47,322 nt of DNA from Bacteroides sp. (GTDB taxonomy: Bacteria > Bacteroidota > Bacteroidia > Bacteroidales > Bacteroidaceae): assembly GCA_015060705.1 (NCBI GenBank), contig SUXY01000018.1, positions 1-47,322 of the forward strand, given 5' to 3'. How positions within the stretch are numbered: the first letter of the stretch is position 1; each line of letters opens with the position of its first letter. Below are positions 7,992 to 17,744 of this stretch, piece after piece. Under the pieces are notes generated by a model. That model did not search any database. It worked only from the letters and a program-made list of their open reading frames with translations, and was not told where the DNA came from. The position numbers and the translations under genes are program-made.

Positions 7992-9713
7992 ATGAAAAAG
8001 ATATTAACCATTGCATTTGCAGCAGCTGCCTTGACAGCTTGTGATATTGAAAGATTGCCGTATGGCTCTATGTCAGCAGAGCAAATCACCAGCGATCCTT
8101 CTGCATCTCTCGATGCGTTGATGAACGGTGTATATGCACAGTTGAAAACATGGTCAGACCCAATGCACCGTTGTGGTGAATACGCTGGCGACAACATGAT
8201 GATTCGTGGTAGCTCTACCGATGCTTTCTTCGAATTCATTTCTTACTCTCGTACTCCGAACAACTATCGTTTGCAGAACTTCTGGGACTATGGTTACAAG
8301 GGTATCGCACAGGCTTCTAACATCATCAACATGATTGAAGAAGGTCAAAGTGCAGAAATCGACAACAAATTGGGTGAATGTTACTACGTACGCGGTATGC
8401 TCTACTTCTACTTTGTACGTGCATACGGTCGTCCATACTACCAGGCTCCAGACAAGAACCTCGGTGTACCTATCGTAAACGGTACTCCTGAAAACGTAAT
8501 GGGTGACTTGTTCTTGGAAGACCGTGCTACCGTTCACGAAACTTATATGCAAGCTATCAACGACTTGAAGAAGGCAGAAAGCTTGATGACTATCGACAAG
8601 GGGGCTGCTTACGCTTCAAAGGCTGCTGCTCAAGCTATGTTGTCACGTGTTTATTTGTACATGAGTGGTACTTACGAAAATCCGAATACTCAATATGCTC
8701 AGTTGGCAGTAGAATATGCTGATAAGGTAATCAACTCTGGCAACTACTCTTTGTTGAGCCGTGAAGATTTTATGAAGTACAACACTTTCACGCCGGAAAA
8801 CAATGCAGAATCTATCTTCGTTGTTAAGCGTGTAGCTTCTGAATTCTCTGGTTATGACCACTACTATGGTGTAGGCGGTATGTACGCTAACATCGGTGGT
8901 ATGGGTTGGGGCGAAATGTTCGCCAGTGCTAAGTACATCGATTTGTTGAACGAAACAGGCCGTAACGACTGGCGTCCAGACAACTATAAAATTGTAGATG
9001 CTCGTGCTGCGTTCATCGAACCGACTTATCGTGCAGACCACCAGTTGGTATTCCGTTTCATCAAGAGAGACTCTGAAACTGTAGAAAACTACGCTCAGTT
9101 CAATGCAGTAAAGAATGGTACTACTGTAACTTGTACAGATGCTGAAGGTGCTTCTTATACATTGACTCCGGTTAGTGAAGAAGAAGAAATCTACACTATC
9201 GAATACCAAGGTGCAACTTACGAAGGTGTATTGGACTACTTCATCAATTTGAACCGTGTATATCCACAGTTCTACATCACTAAGTGTTCTCGTGAAGGCG
9301 AAGATTCTCACTTGCATTCACCAGTTATCAGCCGTTTGGGTGAAATCTACTTGAACCGTGCAGAAGCTTACGCTAAGTTGGGTCAATACTCTAACGCATT
9401 GGCAGACTTGAACACTATCCGTGAACGTTCAATCGTAGGTGGCGGTTATGCTTCTTTGGATGCCAGCAACGCTGGTGACTTGATTGACAAGGAACGTCAG
9501 TTGGAATTGGCATACCAAGCAGAACGTAGCTACGACGTATTCCGTAACGGTAAGCCATTGGATCGTTCATTCCCTGGTCCTCACAACCAGGCTGAAATTG
9601 TAGAAGCTAGCGACTATCGTGTAACTTACTACATCCCACAAAACGCTATCAACGCTTATCCGGGTACTTTGACTCAGAACCCGACTGATAACAGTGGCGT
9701 TATCTTGAACTAA
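7992..9713 (+). CDS. SusD/RagB family surface nutrient-binding lipoprotein
   Basis: This is the partner of SusC, forming the lid of the outer membrane import complex. The 573-residue product starts with a lipoprotein signal (MKKILTIAFAAAALTAC, lipidated Cys17). SusD-type helical repeats follow, with LGECYYVRGMLYFYFVRAYG (TPR-like) and the C-terminal hallmark SRLGEIYLNRAEAYAKLG then DLNTIRERS and LIDKERQLELAYQAERSYD. It follows susC by 19 bp with the same codon bias, so the pair is one operon. The strong hairpin after it ends the unit, meaning no enzyme is co-transcribed with the pair. Confidence 0.96.
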   Translation: MKKILTIAFAAAALTACDIERLPYGSMSAEQITSDPSASLDALMNGVYAQLKTWSDPMHRCGEYAGDNMMIRGSSTDAFFEFISYSRTPNNYRLQNFWDYGYKGIAQASNIINMIEEGQSAEIDNKLGECYYVRGMLYFYFVRAYGRPYYQAPDKNLGVPIVNGTPENVMGDLFLEDRATVHETYMQAINDLKKAESLMTIDKGAAYASKAAAQAMLSRVYLYMSGTYENPNTQYAQLAVEYADKVINSGNYSLLSREDFMKYNTFTPENNAESIFVVKRVASEFSGYDHYYGVGGMYANIGGMGWGEMFASAKYIDLLNETGRNDWRPDNYKIVDARAAFIEPTYRADHQLVFRFIKRDSETVENYAQFNAVKNGTTVTCTDAEGASYTLTPVSEEEEIYTIEYQGATYEGVLDYFINLNRVYPQFYITKCSREGEDSHLHSPVISRLGEIYLNRAEAYAKLGQYSNALADLNTIRERSIVGGGYASLDASNAGDLIDKERQLELAYQAERSYDVFRNGKPLDRSFPGPHNQAEIVEASDYRVTYYIPQNAINAYPGTLTQNPTDNSGVILN

Positions 9714-9744
9714 GAATTAGTTTTTAACATAGATTTAGTTTCCG

Positions 9745-9788
9745 TCCCCATTGGTTAGGTTCCTTCCCTACCAATGGGGATTTTTCTT
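9745..9788 (+). terminator. Terminator after susD
   Basis: TCCCCATTGG-T-TAGG pairs with CCTA-CCAATGGGGA with one bulged base, followed by TTTTTCTTTTTT. This is a strong hairpin with a U-tract. Confidence 0.9.
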
Positions 9789-9890
9789 TTTTAGTAAATT
9801 CTACTCCGCACCATACACTACTTTAAAAATAATCATTACTTTTGCAATATATTATCAACTATTGTTTAACCTCTTAATGAATACAGCTAA

Positions 9891-10558
9891 ATGGGTAGAT
9901 TCATTAATCCCTTCACCGATTGGGGATTCAAACACATATTCGGTAGAGAAGTGTCGAAAGACATCTTGATAGAGTTTCTGAACGATTTGCTGCAAGGCGA
10001 ACGAGTGATTAAAGACCTCCGCTTCCTTAACAATGAGGGACAACCCGAACAAAAAGAATTGAGTTTTGTGACAAGTTAAGACAAATCTATATCGAACTTC
10101 CTTATTTCATCAAGAAAGAAGAGGAATGCGAAACAGATTTTGAACGTTGGATTTATGTACTAAAGTATATGGAAGTATTGGAACGTATGCCTTTTAAAGG
10201 CCGCAAGGCTGTCTTCGACCGCTTGGAGCAAATGGCCTCCAAAGCGAATATGACTGTGGCAGAACGCCAACAGTATGAAGAGGAATGGAAGAATTGGAAT
10301 GATTATTACAATACCTTGGATTATGCCAAGAAAGAAGGGTTGGAAGCAGGATACGCCGAAGGCCTACAGATTGGTATGGAGAAAGGTATAGCGGAAGGCA
10401 TGGAGAAAGGTATGGCGGAAGGAATAGAGAAAGGAATGGCGGAAGGAATGGAAAAAGGAATCATTCTTACCGCCCGGAATCTGAAACAAGCAGGCATATC
10501 CAAGAAAATCATCGCACAAACGACCGGACTTTCAACAGAAGAAATTGATCAACTTTAA
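9891..10558 (+). pseudogene. Broken Rpn-family (PD-(D/E)XK nuclease/transposase-like) gene
   Basis: The first frame (9891-10079) encodes the typical family start, RFINPFTDWGFKHIFG then ILIEFLNDLLQGE, and stops. The family's C-terminal half continues in a different frame from about 10074 (IYIELPYFIKKEEECETDF, then RWIYVLKYMEVLERMPF) and runs to 10558. The middle part, which carries most of the nuclease core residues in intact members, is missing. By comparison with usual lengths near 290 residues, I infer a deletion of roughly 80 codons plus a frame change. The tail is an 8-residue repeat (GMEKGxAE). Intact relatives are recombination-promoting nucleases often present in many copies. This copy should be inactive. 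A TACTTTTG -7 box at 9837-9844 lacks a -33 partner. Confidence 0.85.
10373..10459 (+). repeat. 24-bp tandem repeat coding for GMEKGxAE units
   Basis: Nearly four consecutive 24-bp units (GGT ATG GAG AAA GGT ATA GCG GAA and variants) encode GMEKGIAE, GMEKGMAE, GIEKGMAE and GMEKG in the C-terminal tail of the broken Rpn-family gene. Repeat number in this tail commonly varies between copies of the family. Confidence 0.85.
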
Positions 10559-10561
10559 TAC

Positions 10562-10601
10562 AAAAAAGTAGGGTGTGTCATTGGACACACCCTATTCTTT
10601 T
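10562..10601. terminator. Bidirectional terminator between the Rpn remnant and the M60 gene
   Basis: TAGGGTGTGTC (10569-10579) and GACACACCCTA (10584-10594) form a perfect 11-bp stem with loop ATTG. It has an A-run on the left and TTCTTTT on the right, so it works for both converging genes. It overlaps the end of the M60 coding region. Confidence 0.85.
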
Positions 10602-12893
10602 ACCATCCGCTTGTACAGCATACACTTCCACATCATCATCAAACGGTATGGAAGCAGGTACGGAGAATTTAAACTTATTGGAGAAATAGACCAATCGGCC
10701 TGCCTTGTACAATTCAAAAGCCACCGCTTCAGTACCATTCTTGAGTTCAATAATCTGCCCATTACGGGTATGCGTAATCGTCTGAGTGATTTTTTGATTT
10801 TCCTTGAACTGGGTATAATAACCCACATCAGCCGGTTCTACGTCCAGACCTACATCCCCAGCCTTACGGTCTTCCAAATAATAGAAAGGAGCTGCCTTCT
10901 TAGGGAACGATGCCATGTATGCCTTAGCCTCATCAATCATCTCCTGAGTAACATGATAGGTCCAATTGCCATACTGTGAATAAGCCACATTATCTACCGG
11001 CTTGAAGAAACCCCACATATCGAAAAACTCGGTCAAGTCTTCGTTCGCCACTTTACAGGCTGTCTTGGCAAACAACAATTGTCCGGCCCCCGGATCCGTT
11101 TCCACAATACGTGTCTCACGCAATGCCTTGAACATCTCCGGCCAAAAATCAGGCTGATAACCACAACGATGATAGTAATTGAACAACTGCCAATGCATGC
11201 GCAAGTGAATCTCGGTTGCTTCATTTTGGTAAACATTTTCACCACCCATATCAAACCATCCATCGCCTTCTATCAAGCGGTACTGGGCCAACTTATCCAA
11301 CGTCTCCCCACGGGAACAATACTTACCCAACTTATAGAGCGTATAGTTTGCAAACAGATTATTGGAAGATTCCGTACAACTTGGCCAATTAATGGCTCGC
11401 TGATGAATGTGACCAATCTCATGAGCCGGTCCCCAGGCATTGTCCTTGGCAGCCATTACATTTTCCTTCAGCAAGATATTCTTTAAATAAGTATACACAA
11501 AGCCTACCCGATAATCCGAAGCCCACATGTAACTCCCCTCCGGAGATATAGCAAAGAGGTGATTGTTCATCTGCGAAGGGAAAACATCTTCGATGCCCAT
11601 CAACTCATGTTGCCAACCCACAATATCGTCCCATAGGCCAATGGCAGAAAGAATATCCTCTGGAACGGCCTCTTGCAACTTGTCCCGGTGAAAATAGAAC
11701 ATCATCCGTTCACCACGAACACAGAAATACTTGTAAGAAGATTGAGCAATCAGTTCCTTATACTTCGCATTCGTCTGATGTTTTTTCAAGTCCCAATATC
11801 CAGCCACTTCGCCACCTCCCAACGGGATATGAATCTTGATAGGCTTTGCATTCGGAGAAGCCAAATCCGTGTGATAAAGCACAAACAGCATCCCCGCCTG
11901 TTTCACCTTGATTTTATTAATGCCCGATTGCAAGAAAAAGGATTCCCCCGAGGCGGCCGTTTGCACATAATCGCCGACTTGTTCTTCGCCTACATTCTGC
12001 ACACTGACAGGCTGTCCGTATGTATCACCTACCAAAATCAGGATTTCGTCATTCGCCTTCACGGTAATACCTGTAGGGTTGTCCAGCAACGTATACTTTC
12101 TGGTCATCAACTTCTCTGCCCACTCTATCGGGTCACTATATGGTTGATATTCCTGTATACGGAACTCCTTCTCGTAATCCGTATATACCTTATCACGGAG
12201 ATTTCTAGCCAACTTGGCAAAATAAGGCTGCAAAGCTTCAATCGCCTCATCGGTCACACCCGATTTCAAAGCCGAACAAGAAAGATCCGTAAACACCGAT
12301 AACAGTTCCTCGTCCATGGATGTATTTCGGGTAAAGAACTGCATCTCACTACAACTAACATACGAGTATCCCGTTCCGTCTCCCAGTCCTGTTTTGACCA
12401 CAAACTTTACCTTAGTAACTCCCTTCAACGTTTCTTTGAGACTGATGCGGCTGGATGCACTCTGCATCTTGAAATCATAAGATCCATAAAGTACATATTC
12501 CGATTGGCTTTCCGTTGCTATATACAAATCAAACTCTCCGAAATTGCCATTTCCATTGCGGGTATGATAAACAATATAGTCCATATCCGCTTTCCCATCA
12601 AAGAAATATTCCAATGTTACGGGAAATTTGGTACCTGTACCCCAAAGAGAATGGTAATGATTGGACGGATCGGTATCCCCATCCCATGTCTTTTCAATGC
12701 CATAACCATTCTGAGCCTCGCTTGCCTGGCCTCCAGTAGGATTAATCAGGATATCACCTTCGATATCCGAAATCATACCTTCTTCTTCCAAAGGAGGAAA
12801 ATCATCAATAATACTCTCTTCGTTATTGCTACAACCTGTAAAAAGGCAAACCATCAATATCCATGCCCATAATCGAATGTTTTTCATCTTCAT
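10578..12893 (-). CDS. M60-like (PF13402) zinc metallopeptidase lipoprotein, probable O-glycopeptidase
   Basis: This 771-residue lipoprotein (lipobox LFTGC, Cys21) probably faces the cell exterior. Residues about 50-190 form a discoidin/F5-8C-type module (AQNGYGIEKTWDGDTDPSNHYHS, ending VSCSEMQFF), which suggests carbohydrate binding. The peptidase domain (about 240-620) carries HEIGH at 491-495 (zinc ligands His491 and His495, catalytic Glu492), with Glu508 a candidate third ligand. Characterised M60-like enzymes cut mucin-type O-glycoproteins next to a GalNAc-bearing Ser/Thr. A second ATG two codons in is equally possible as start. It lies 102 bp downstream of the GH109 gene on the same strand, with a terminator between, so some readthrough or a separate promoter is needed. 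The glycopeptidase role is inferred from the family and its neighbour. Confidence 0.88.
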   Translation of the reverse strand: MKMKNIRLWAWILMVCLFTGCSNNEESIIDDFPPLEEEGMISDIEGDILINPTGGQASEAQNGYGIEKTWDGDTDPSNHYHSLWGTGTKFPVTLEYFFDGKADMDYIVYHTRNGNGNFGEFDLYIATESQSEYVLYGSYDFKMQSASSRISLKETLKGVTKVKFVVKTGLGDGTGYSYVSCSEMQFFTRNTSMDEELLSVFTDLSCSALKSGVTDEAIEALQPYFAKLARNLRDKVYTDYEKEFRIQEYQPYSDPIEWAEKLMTRKYTLLDNPTGITVKANDEILILVGDTYGQPVSVQNVGEEQVGDYVQTAASGESFFLQSGINKIKVKQAGMLFVLYHTDLASPNAKPIKIHIPLGGGEVAGYWDLKKHQTNAKYKELIAQSSYKYFCVRGERMMFYFHRDKLQEAVPEDILSAIGLWDDIVGWQHELMGIEDVFPSQMNNHLFAISPEGSYMWASDYRVGFVYTYLKNILLKENVMAAKDNAWGPAHEIGHIHQRAINWPSCTESSNNLFANYTLYKLGKYCSRGETLDKLAQYRLIEGDGWFDMGGENVYQNEATEIHLRMHWQLFNYYHRCGYQPDFWPEMFKALRETRIVETDPGAGQLLFAKTACKVANEDLTEFFDMWGFFKPVDNVAYSQYGNWTYHVTQEMIDEAKAYMASFPKKAAPFYYLEDRKAGDVGLDVEPADVGYYTQFKENQKITQTITHTRNGQIIELKNGTEAVAFELYKAGRLVYFSNKFKFSVPASIPFDDDVEVYAVQADGKRIGCVQ

Positions 12894-12929
12894 CAGTCTT
12901 AAGTTTTGTTTGCCGTAAATATATAAAAA

Positions 12930-12974
12930 AAGAGGCTTTAACCCCTTCTTTTTAAACAGGGATTAAAGCCTCTT
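12930..12974 (-). terminator. Terminator after the GH109 gene
   Basis: AAGAGGCTTTAA (12930-12941) is the exact reverse complement of 12963-12974, and CCC/GGG can extend the stem. Reading leftwards it is followed by a T6 run. It separates the GH109 and M60 genes. Confidence 0.85.
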
Positions 12975-12995
12975 AACACTCCTTTTTATTCGGAA

Positions 12996-14654
12996 TTATT
13001 TCTTAGCCTTCAAAATCTTTGCAATCTGAGCATCGAGCTTAGCAGCAGCCTTCACGTACTTCTTTTCAGCACTAGCCTTAGCCTTGCCTTCTGCATTCTT
13101 TGCAGCATCATAAAGCGCCCAAAGGTTCAACTTAGCAGTTGCTTCCTTCTGTGCAGCAGTGTAAGCATCAGCAGCAGCTTCAGTAGCAGCTTCTTGTTCT
13201 GCTGGAGCATAAGCGTGCTTGTAACCCTTCACGTCGTTCCAGTGACCACGTGTAAAGTCAGGGAATGTAACAGCAGCACAGTTGTTATCCATAGAAATAG
13301 CACCAAGTTCTGCCAAAGCACACCATTCAGCCATATCGTATACGTCCATATCGAGTGGCAAACCATTCTGCAAGCAGTAAACAAGACGAGCATCCATGAT
13401 GTAGTCCATACCACCGTGACCCATTTCACGACCCTTTTCACCATACTTAGTCAAGATTGGGTGATAGTACTTCTTGGTCAAAGCATCCTTTTGTTCCTTG
13501 TTCAAGAAACCATGAGCGTTGAGGTTATCTACCTTCGGAGCACCTGTACCCTTCAACACATTACCATCAATTGCAAATTCAGGAGTCGGATACTTAGTTG
13601 CATAACCCTTAGTACCTGTCAACTTGAACAAACGGTTATAAGGTTGCGGAGTCATTACGTTGTGCTGGATTTCAACTACCTTACCGTTAGCTGTACGCAT
13701 CAAAGTAGTAGTGTGGTCACCATTACGGAATTCCTTTACATCCTTACCGATATTTTCCTTAATCCAGTTCTTACCAGCAAAGCTTTCAGTATCCATCGCA
13801 ATCAAAGTAGTGAAACGGTCACCACGGTGAATATCCATACATTGTGCCACAGGGCCAAGGCCATGAGTAGCATATACGTCACCACGGTTTTCCATGTTGT
13901 ACTTCATACGCCAGTGGAGGTTATCCTTATCATTGTCATTTGGATCCTTCCAGTAATACTTCCAGAAAGCAGACAATTCATGAATGTAAGCACCTTCAGC
14001 ACGGATGATTTCACCAAACACACCGTCCTGAGCCATAGCCAAAGCATTCATTTCATAATAGTCATAGCAGCAGTTTTCGAGGATAAAGCAGTGCAAACGA
14101 GTCTTTTCAGACAAATCGATCAACTCCCAGCATTGTTCGAGGTTCATAGCTGAAGGAACTTCAATAGCTGTGTGCTTGCCATTTTCCATCGCAAACTTAG
14201 CCACAGGGAAGTGGTGGTTCCAGTCAGTAGCTACATAAACGAGGTCGATGTCCGGACGCTTGCAAAGTTCTTCATAACCCTTTTCGCCTGAATAAATAGC
14301 TGCCGGAGCCAAACCTGCCTTACGGAGATATTCCTGCTGCTTTTCAGCACGTTCTGCTTCGTAGTCACAAAGTGCAACGATTTCAACACCAGGGATGTGG
14401 CAGAAACGATTTACAGCTCCAGGGCCACGCATACCCAAACCAACGAAAGCTACACGTACAGTCTGAATAGGATCGGCCTTCAAACCAAGTACATGTTCTT
14501 GACCTGCAGGACGCTGAGGAGTATCTATAACGATAGTTCCCTTGTCCCAATGCCACTTAGTAGATGGTGACAATGATTGTGCACCCACTGTCTGGAATGA
14601 CATTGCCAATACTGCAACAAGAGCAATGGCAAAAAATCTGTTCAGTCTCTTCAT
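12996..14654 (-). CDS. GH109-type NAD-dependent glycosidase (Gfo/Idh/MocA fold), probable alpha-N-acetylgalactosaminidase
   Basis: This 552-residue exported protein has a signal peptide (hydrophobic 8-20, cut near VGAQS). The Rossmann domain begins VRVAFVGLGMRGPGAV, with the dinucleotide-binding glycines at 72-77. The domain continues through VATDWNHHFPVA and IEVPSAMN. The GH109 hallmark YATHGLGPVAQ (261-271) and the following DIHRGDRF match the family of NAD-dependent hydrolases that remove alpha-GalNAc, for example from the Tn antigen. From about residue 478 there is a 75-residue Ala/Lys/Glu-rich tail (coiled-coil-like), which is not part of the fold. A consensus promoter lies upstream. Codon bias is strong, like susCD. 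Together with the M60 peptidase it suggests stepwise attack on O-glycosylated protein. Other Gfo/Idh activities are less likely. Confidence 0.88.
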   Translation of the reverse strand: MKRLNRFFAIALVAVLAMSFQTVGAQSLSPSTKWHWDKGTIVIDTPQRPAGQEHVLGLKADPIQTVRVAFVGLGMRGPGAVNRFCHIPGVEIVALCDYEAERAEKQQEYLRKAGLAPAAIYSGEKGYEELCKRPDIDLVYVATDWNHHFPVAKFAMENGKHTAIEVPSAMNLEQCWELIDLSEKTRLHCFILENCCYDYYEMNALAMAQDGVFGEIIRAEGAYIHELSAFWKYYWKDPNDNDKDNLHWRMKYNMENRGDVYATHGLGPVAQCMDIHRGDRFTTLIAMDTESFAGKNWIKENIGKDVKEFRNGDHTTTLMRTANGKVVEIQHNVMTPQPYNRLFKLTGTKGYATKYPTPEFAIDGNVLKGTGAPKVDNLNAHGFLNKEQKDALTKKYYHPILTKYGEKGREMGHGGMDYIMDARLVYCLQNGLPLDMDVYDMAEWCALAELGAISMDNNCAAVTFPDFTRGHWNDVKGYKHAYAPAEQEAATEAAADAYTAAQKEATAKLNLWALYDAAKNAEGKAKASAEKKYVKAAAKLDAQIAKILKAKK

Positions 14655-14701
14655 TTTCTTAATTAGTAGATTAAAGTTTAAATTAATTGTTCTTTAAGCT
14701 A

Positions 14702-14732
14702 CAAAGATAAATATTTTGTGTATAAACACAAA
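14702..14732 (-). promoter_or_regulatory. Full-consensus promoter of the GH109 gene
   Basis: On the minus strand TTTG (14729-14732) precedes TATCTTTG (14702-14709) by 19 bp, both perfect. The leader would be about 40 nt, rich in A and T. Confidence 0.8.
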
Positions 14733-14749
14733 GGTATCCGCCCTAAATT

Positions 14750-15025
14750 TTACACTTTCGGTTGATTGGAAAGACCTGCTCGTTTACAATCAACCAATGT
14801 CAAGGCAAACCATATCAAGAAAAGAACAGAGAAAAGGACATTCCCATACGAAAATACCAAGAACGTAAAAGCAATTATTGCATGCAGGATACGCAAGGTT
14901 TGAGCTGGGGATATTTCTTCTTCGACACAATGAGACAGGGCATTCGCCAAAGTAACGATGAAATCATTCACACTGCATTTGATGCGTTCGTTCAACGGAA
15001 TACGGAGAGACATTTCTTTTTTCAT
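14750..15025 (-). CDS. Small membrane protein, unknown function
   Basis: Not recognised. The product has 91 residues from the ATG at 15025 (MKKEMSLRIPL), or 97 from the ATG at 15043; neither has a clear ribosome binding site. The N-terminal half is soluble and mildly charged (NERIKCSVNDFIVTLANALSH). The C-terminal half has two hydrophobic stretches with a short turn (AIIAFTFLVFSYG and VLFSVLFLIWFALTLV), so it is probably a two-helix inner membrane protein with both ends on the same side. It stands alone between groEL and the GH109 gene, downstream of the groEL terminator. Confidence 0.6.
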   Translation of the reverse strand: MKKEMSLRIPLNERIKCSVNDFIVTLANALSHCVEEEISPAQTLRILHAIIAFTFLVFSYGNVLFSVLFLIWFALTLVDCKRAGLSNQPKV

Positions 15026-15112
15026 AATCGCTTGTTTTATCATTGATATCGCAAAAGAACACCCTTATTTTGACAGAATCGGTCAGGAATTACATTTTCT
15101 TCCTTATTTTCA

Positions 15113-15149
15113 TAAAAAAACTCCCTGCCAGCATATGCTGACAGGGAGT
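15113..15149 (-). terminator. Terminator of the groES-groEL operon
   Basis: ACTCCCTGCCAGC and GCTGACAGGGAGT form a 13-bp stem (one G-T pair) with loop ATAT at 15120-15149. On the minus strand it is followed by a T7 run. Confidence 0.9.
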
Positions 15150-15171
15150 CTATCTCATGAAAAGGTATTCA

Positions 15172-17101
<1,930 letters not shown>

Positions 17102-17140
17102 AGTTATCTTGATTTATTATTAAATTCATAAAATGCATAA

Positions 17141-17163
17141 CACTTTTCTGATAGCGAAAAGTG
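17141..17163 (-). terminator. Hairpin between vsr and groES, weak terminator or leader structure
   Basis: CACTTTTC (17141-17148) and GAAAAGTG (17156-17163) form a perfect 8-bp stem with a 7-base loop, 15 bases past the vsr stop. No strong T-run follows, so it may be a weak terminator or a structure in the groES leader. Confidence 0.4.
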
Positions 17164-17177
17164 TGCCAGACCTTCAT

Positions 17178-17723
17178 TCATGCCTTTTTGTCAGTCTCGG
17201 GTGACAAAGATAGTGATTTTTCCCGATATTCGATGCCATTTTCTGCCGCAATTCCAATGTCAGGCTCCTCTACCCAATAAGACTTCGGTTGGTAATTCAG
17301 AAGCAAGATTTTATTTAGGGTATAGAGCAAACCTTGCAGATTCTCCTCACGTACCTTGGGTTTGAGTTGACATTCCCAAAACTGAATGACGTGCCACCCC
17401 ATGTCGCGAAGCTTGATGCGTCGGTCCAAGTCCCTTTCCTTGTTCCTTTCTATCTTTGCTTTCCAGAAGTCGATATTGGTTTTCGGCAAGACGTAATACC
17501 GGCATCCTTCGTGACCATGCCAGAAGCATCCGTTCACGAAAATACAAGTACGATACTTCTTCAAGACAATATCGGGTGTACCCGGCAACCGTTTCACATT
17601 GATGCGAAAACGGAAGCCGTGTGCAAAGAGGAATTTCCGTACGATTACTTCCGGCTTGGTGTTCTTGCTCTTGATGCTCGCCATGCACCGATGCCGTTGT
17701 TCGGGAGTCATTTTGTCTGCCAT
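17178..17723 (-). CDS. vsr: Very-short-patch repair (Vsr) DNA mismatch endonuclease
   Basis: Vsr nicks next to T:G mismatches that arise from deaminated 5-methylcytosine. The 181-residue protein starts MADKMTPEQRHRCMASIKSK (family consensus) and has PGTPDIV with the catalytic Asp. It continues with FVNGCFWHGHEGC (zinc and active-site Cys/His) and TNIDFWKAKIERNKERD. The family core is about 135-150 residues; the last 30 or so look like a loose extension. It sits 21 bp after the GH43-like gene on the same strand. No cytosine methyltransferase is present in the window, although vsr usually accompanies one. Confidence 0.93.
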   Translation of the reverse strand: MADKMTPEQRHRCMASIKSKNTKPEVIVRKFLFAHGFRFRINVKRLPGTPDIVLKKYRTCIFVNGCFWHGHEGCRYYVLPKTNIDFWKAKIERNKERDLDRRIKLRDMGWHVIQFWECQLKPKVREENLQGLLYTLNKILLLNYQPKSYWVEEPDIGIAAENGIEYREKSLSLSPETDKKA

Positions 17724-17744
17724 GATGCAAACTTACGAAATTTT

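Noticed and set aside
13194-14153. Long plus-strand frame of 319 codons
   Set aside because: It lies wholly antisense to the GH109 gene, whose codon bias creates open frames on the other strand; composition is Thr/Val/Ser-rich without motifs.
17728-17735. TAAGTTTG box just upstream of vsr
   Set aside because: It would start transcription on the start codon itself and has no -33 partner; vsr is more likely read through from the GH43-like gene.
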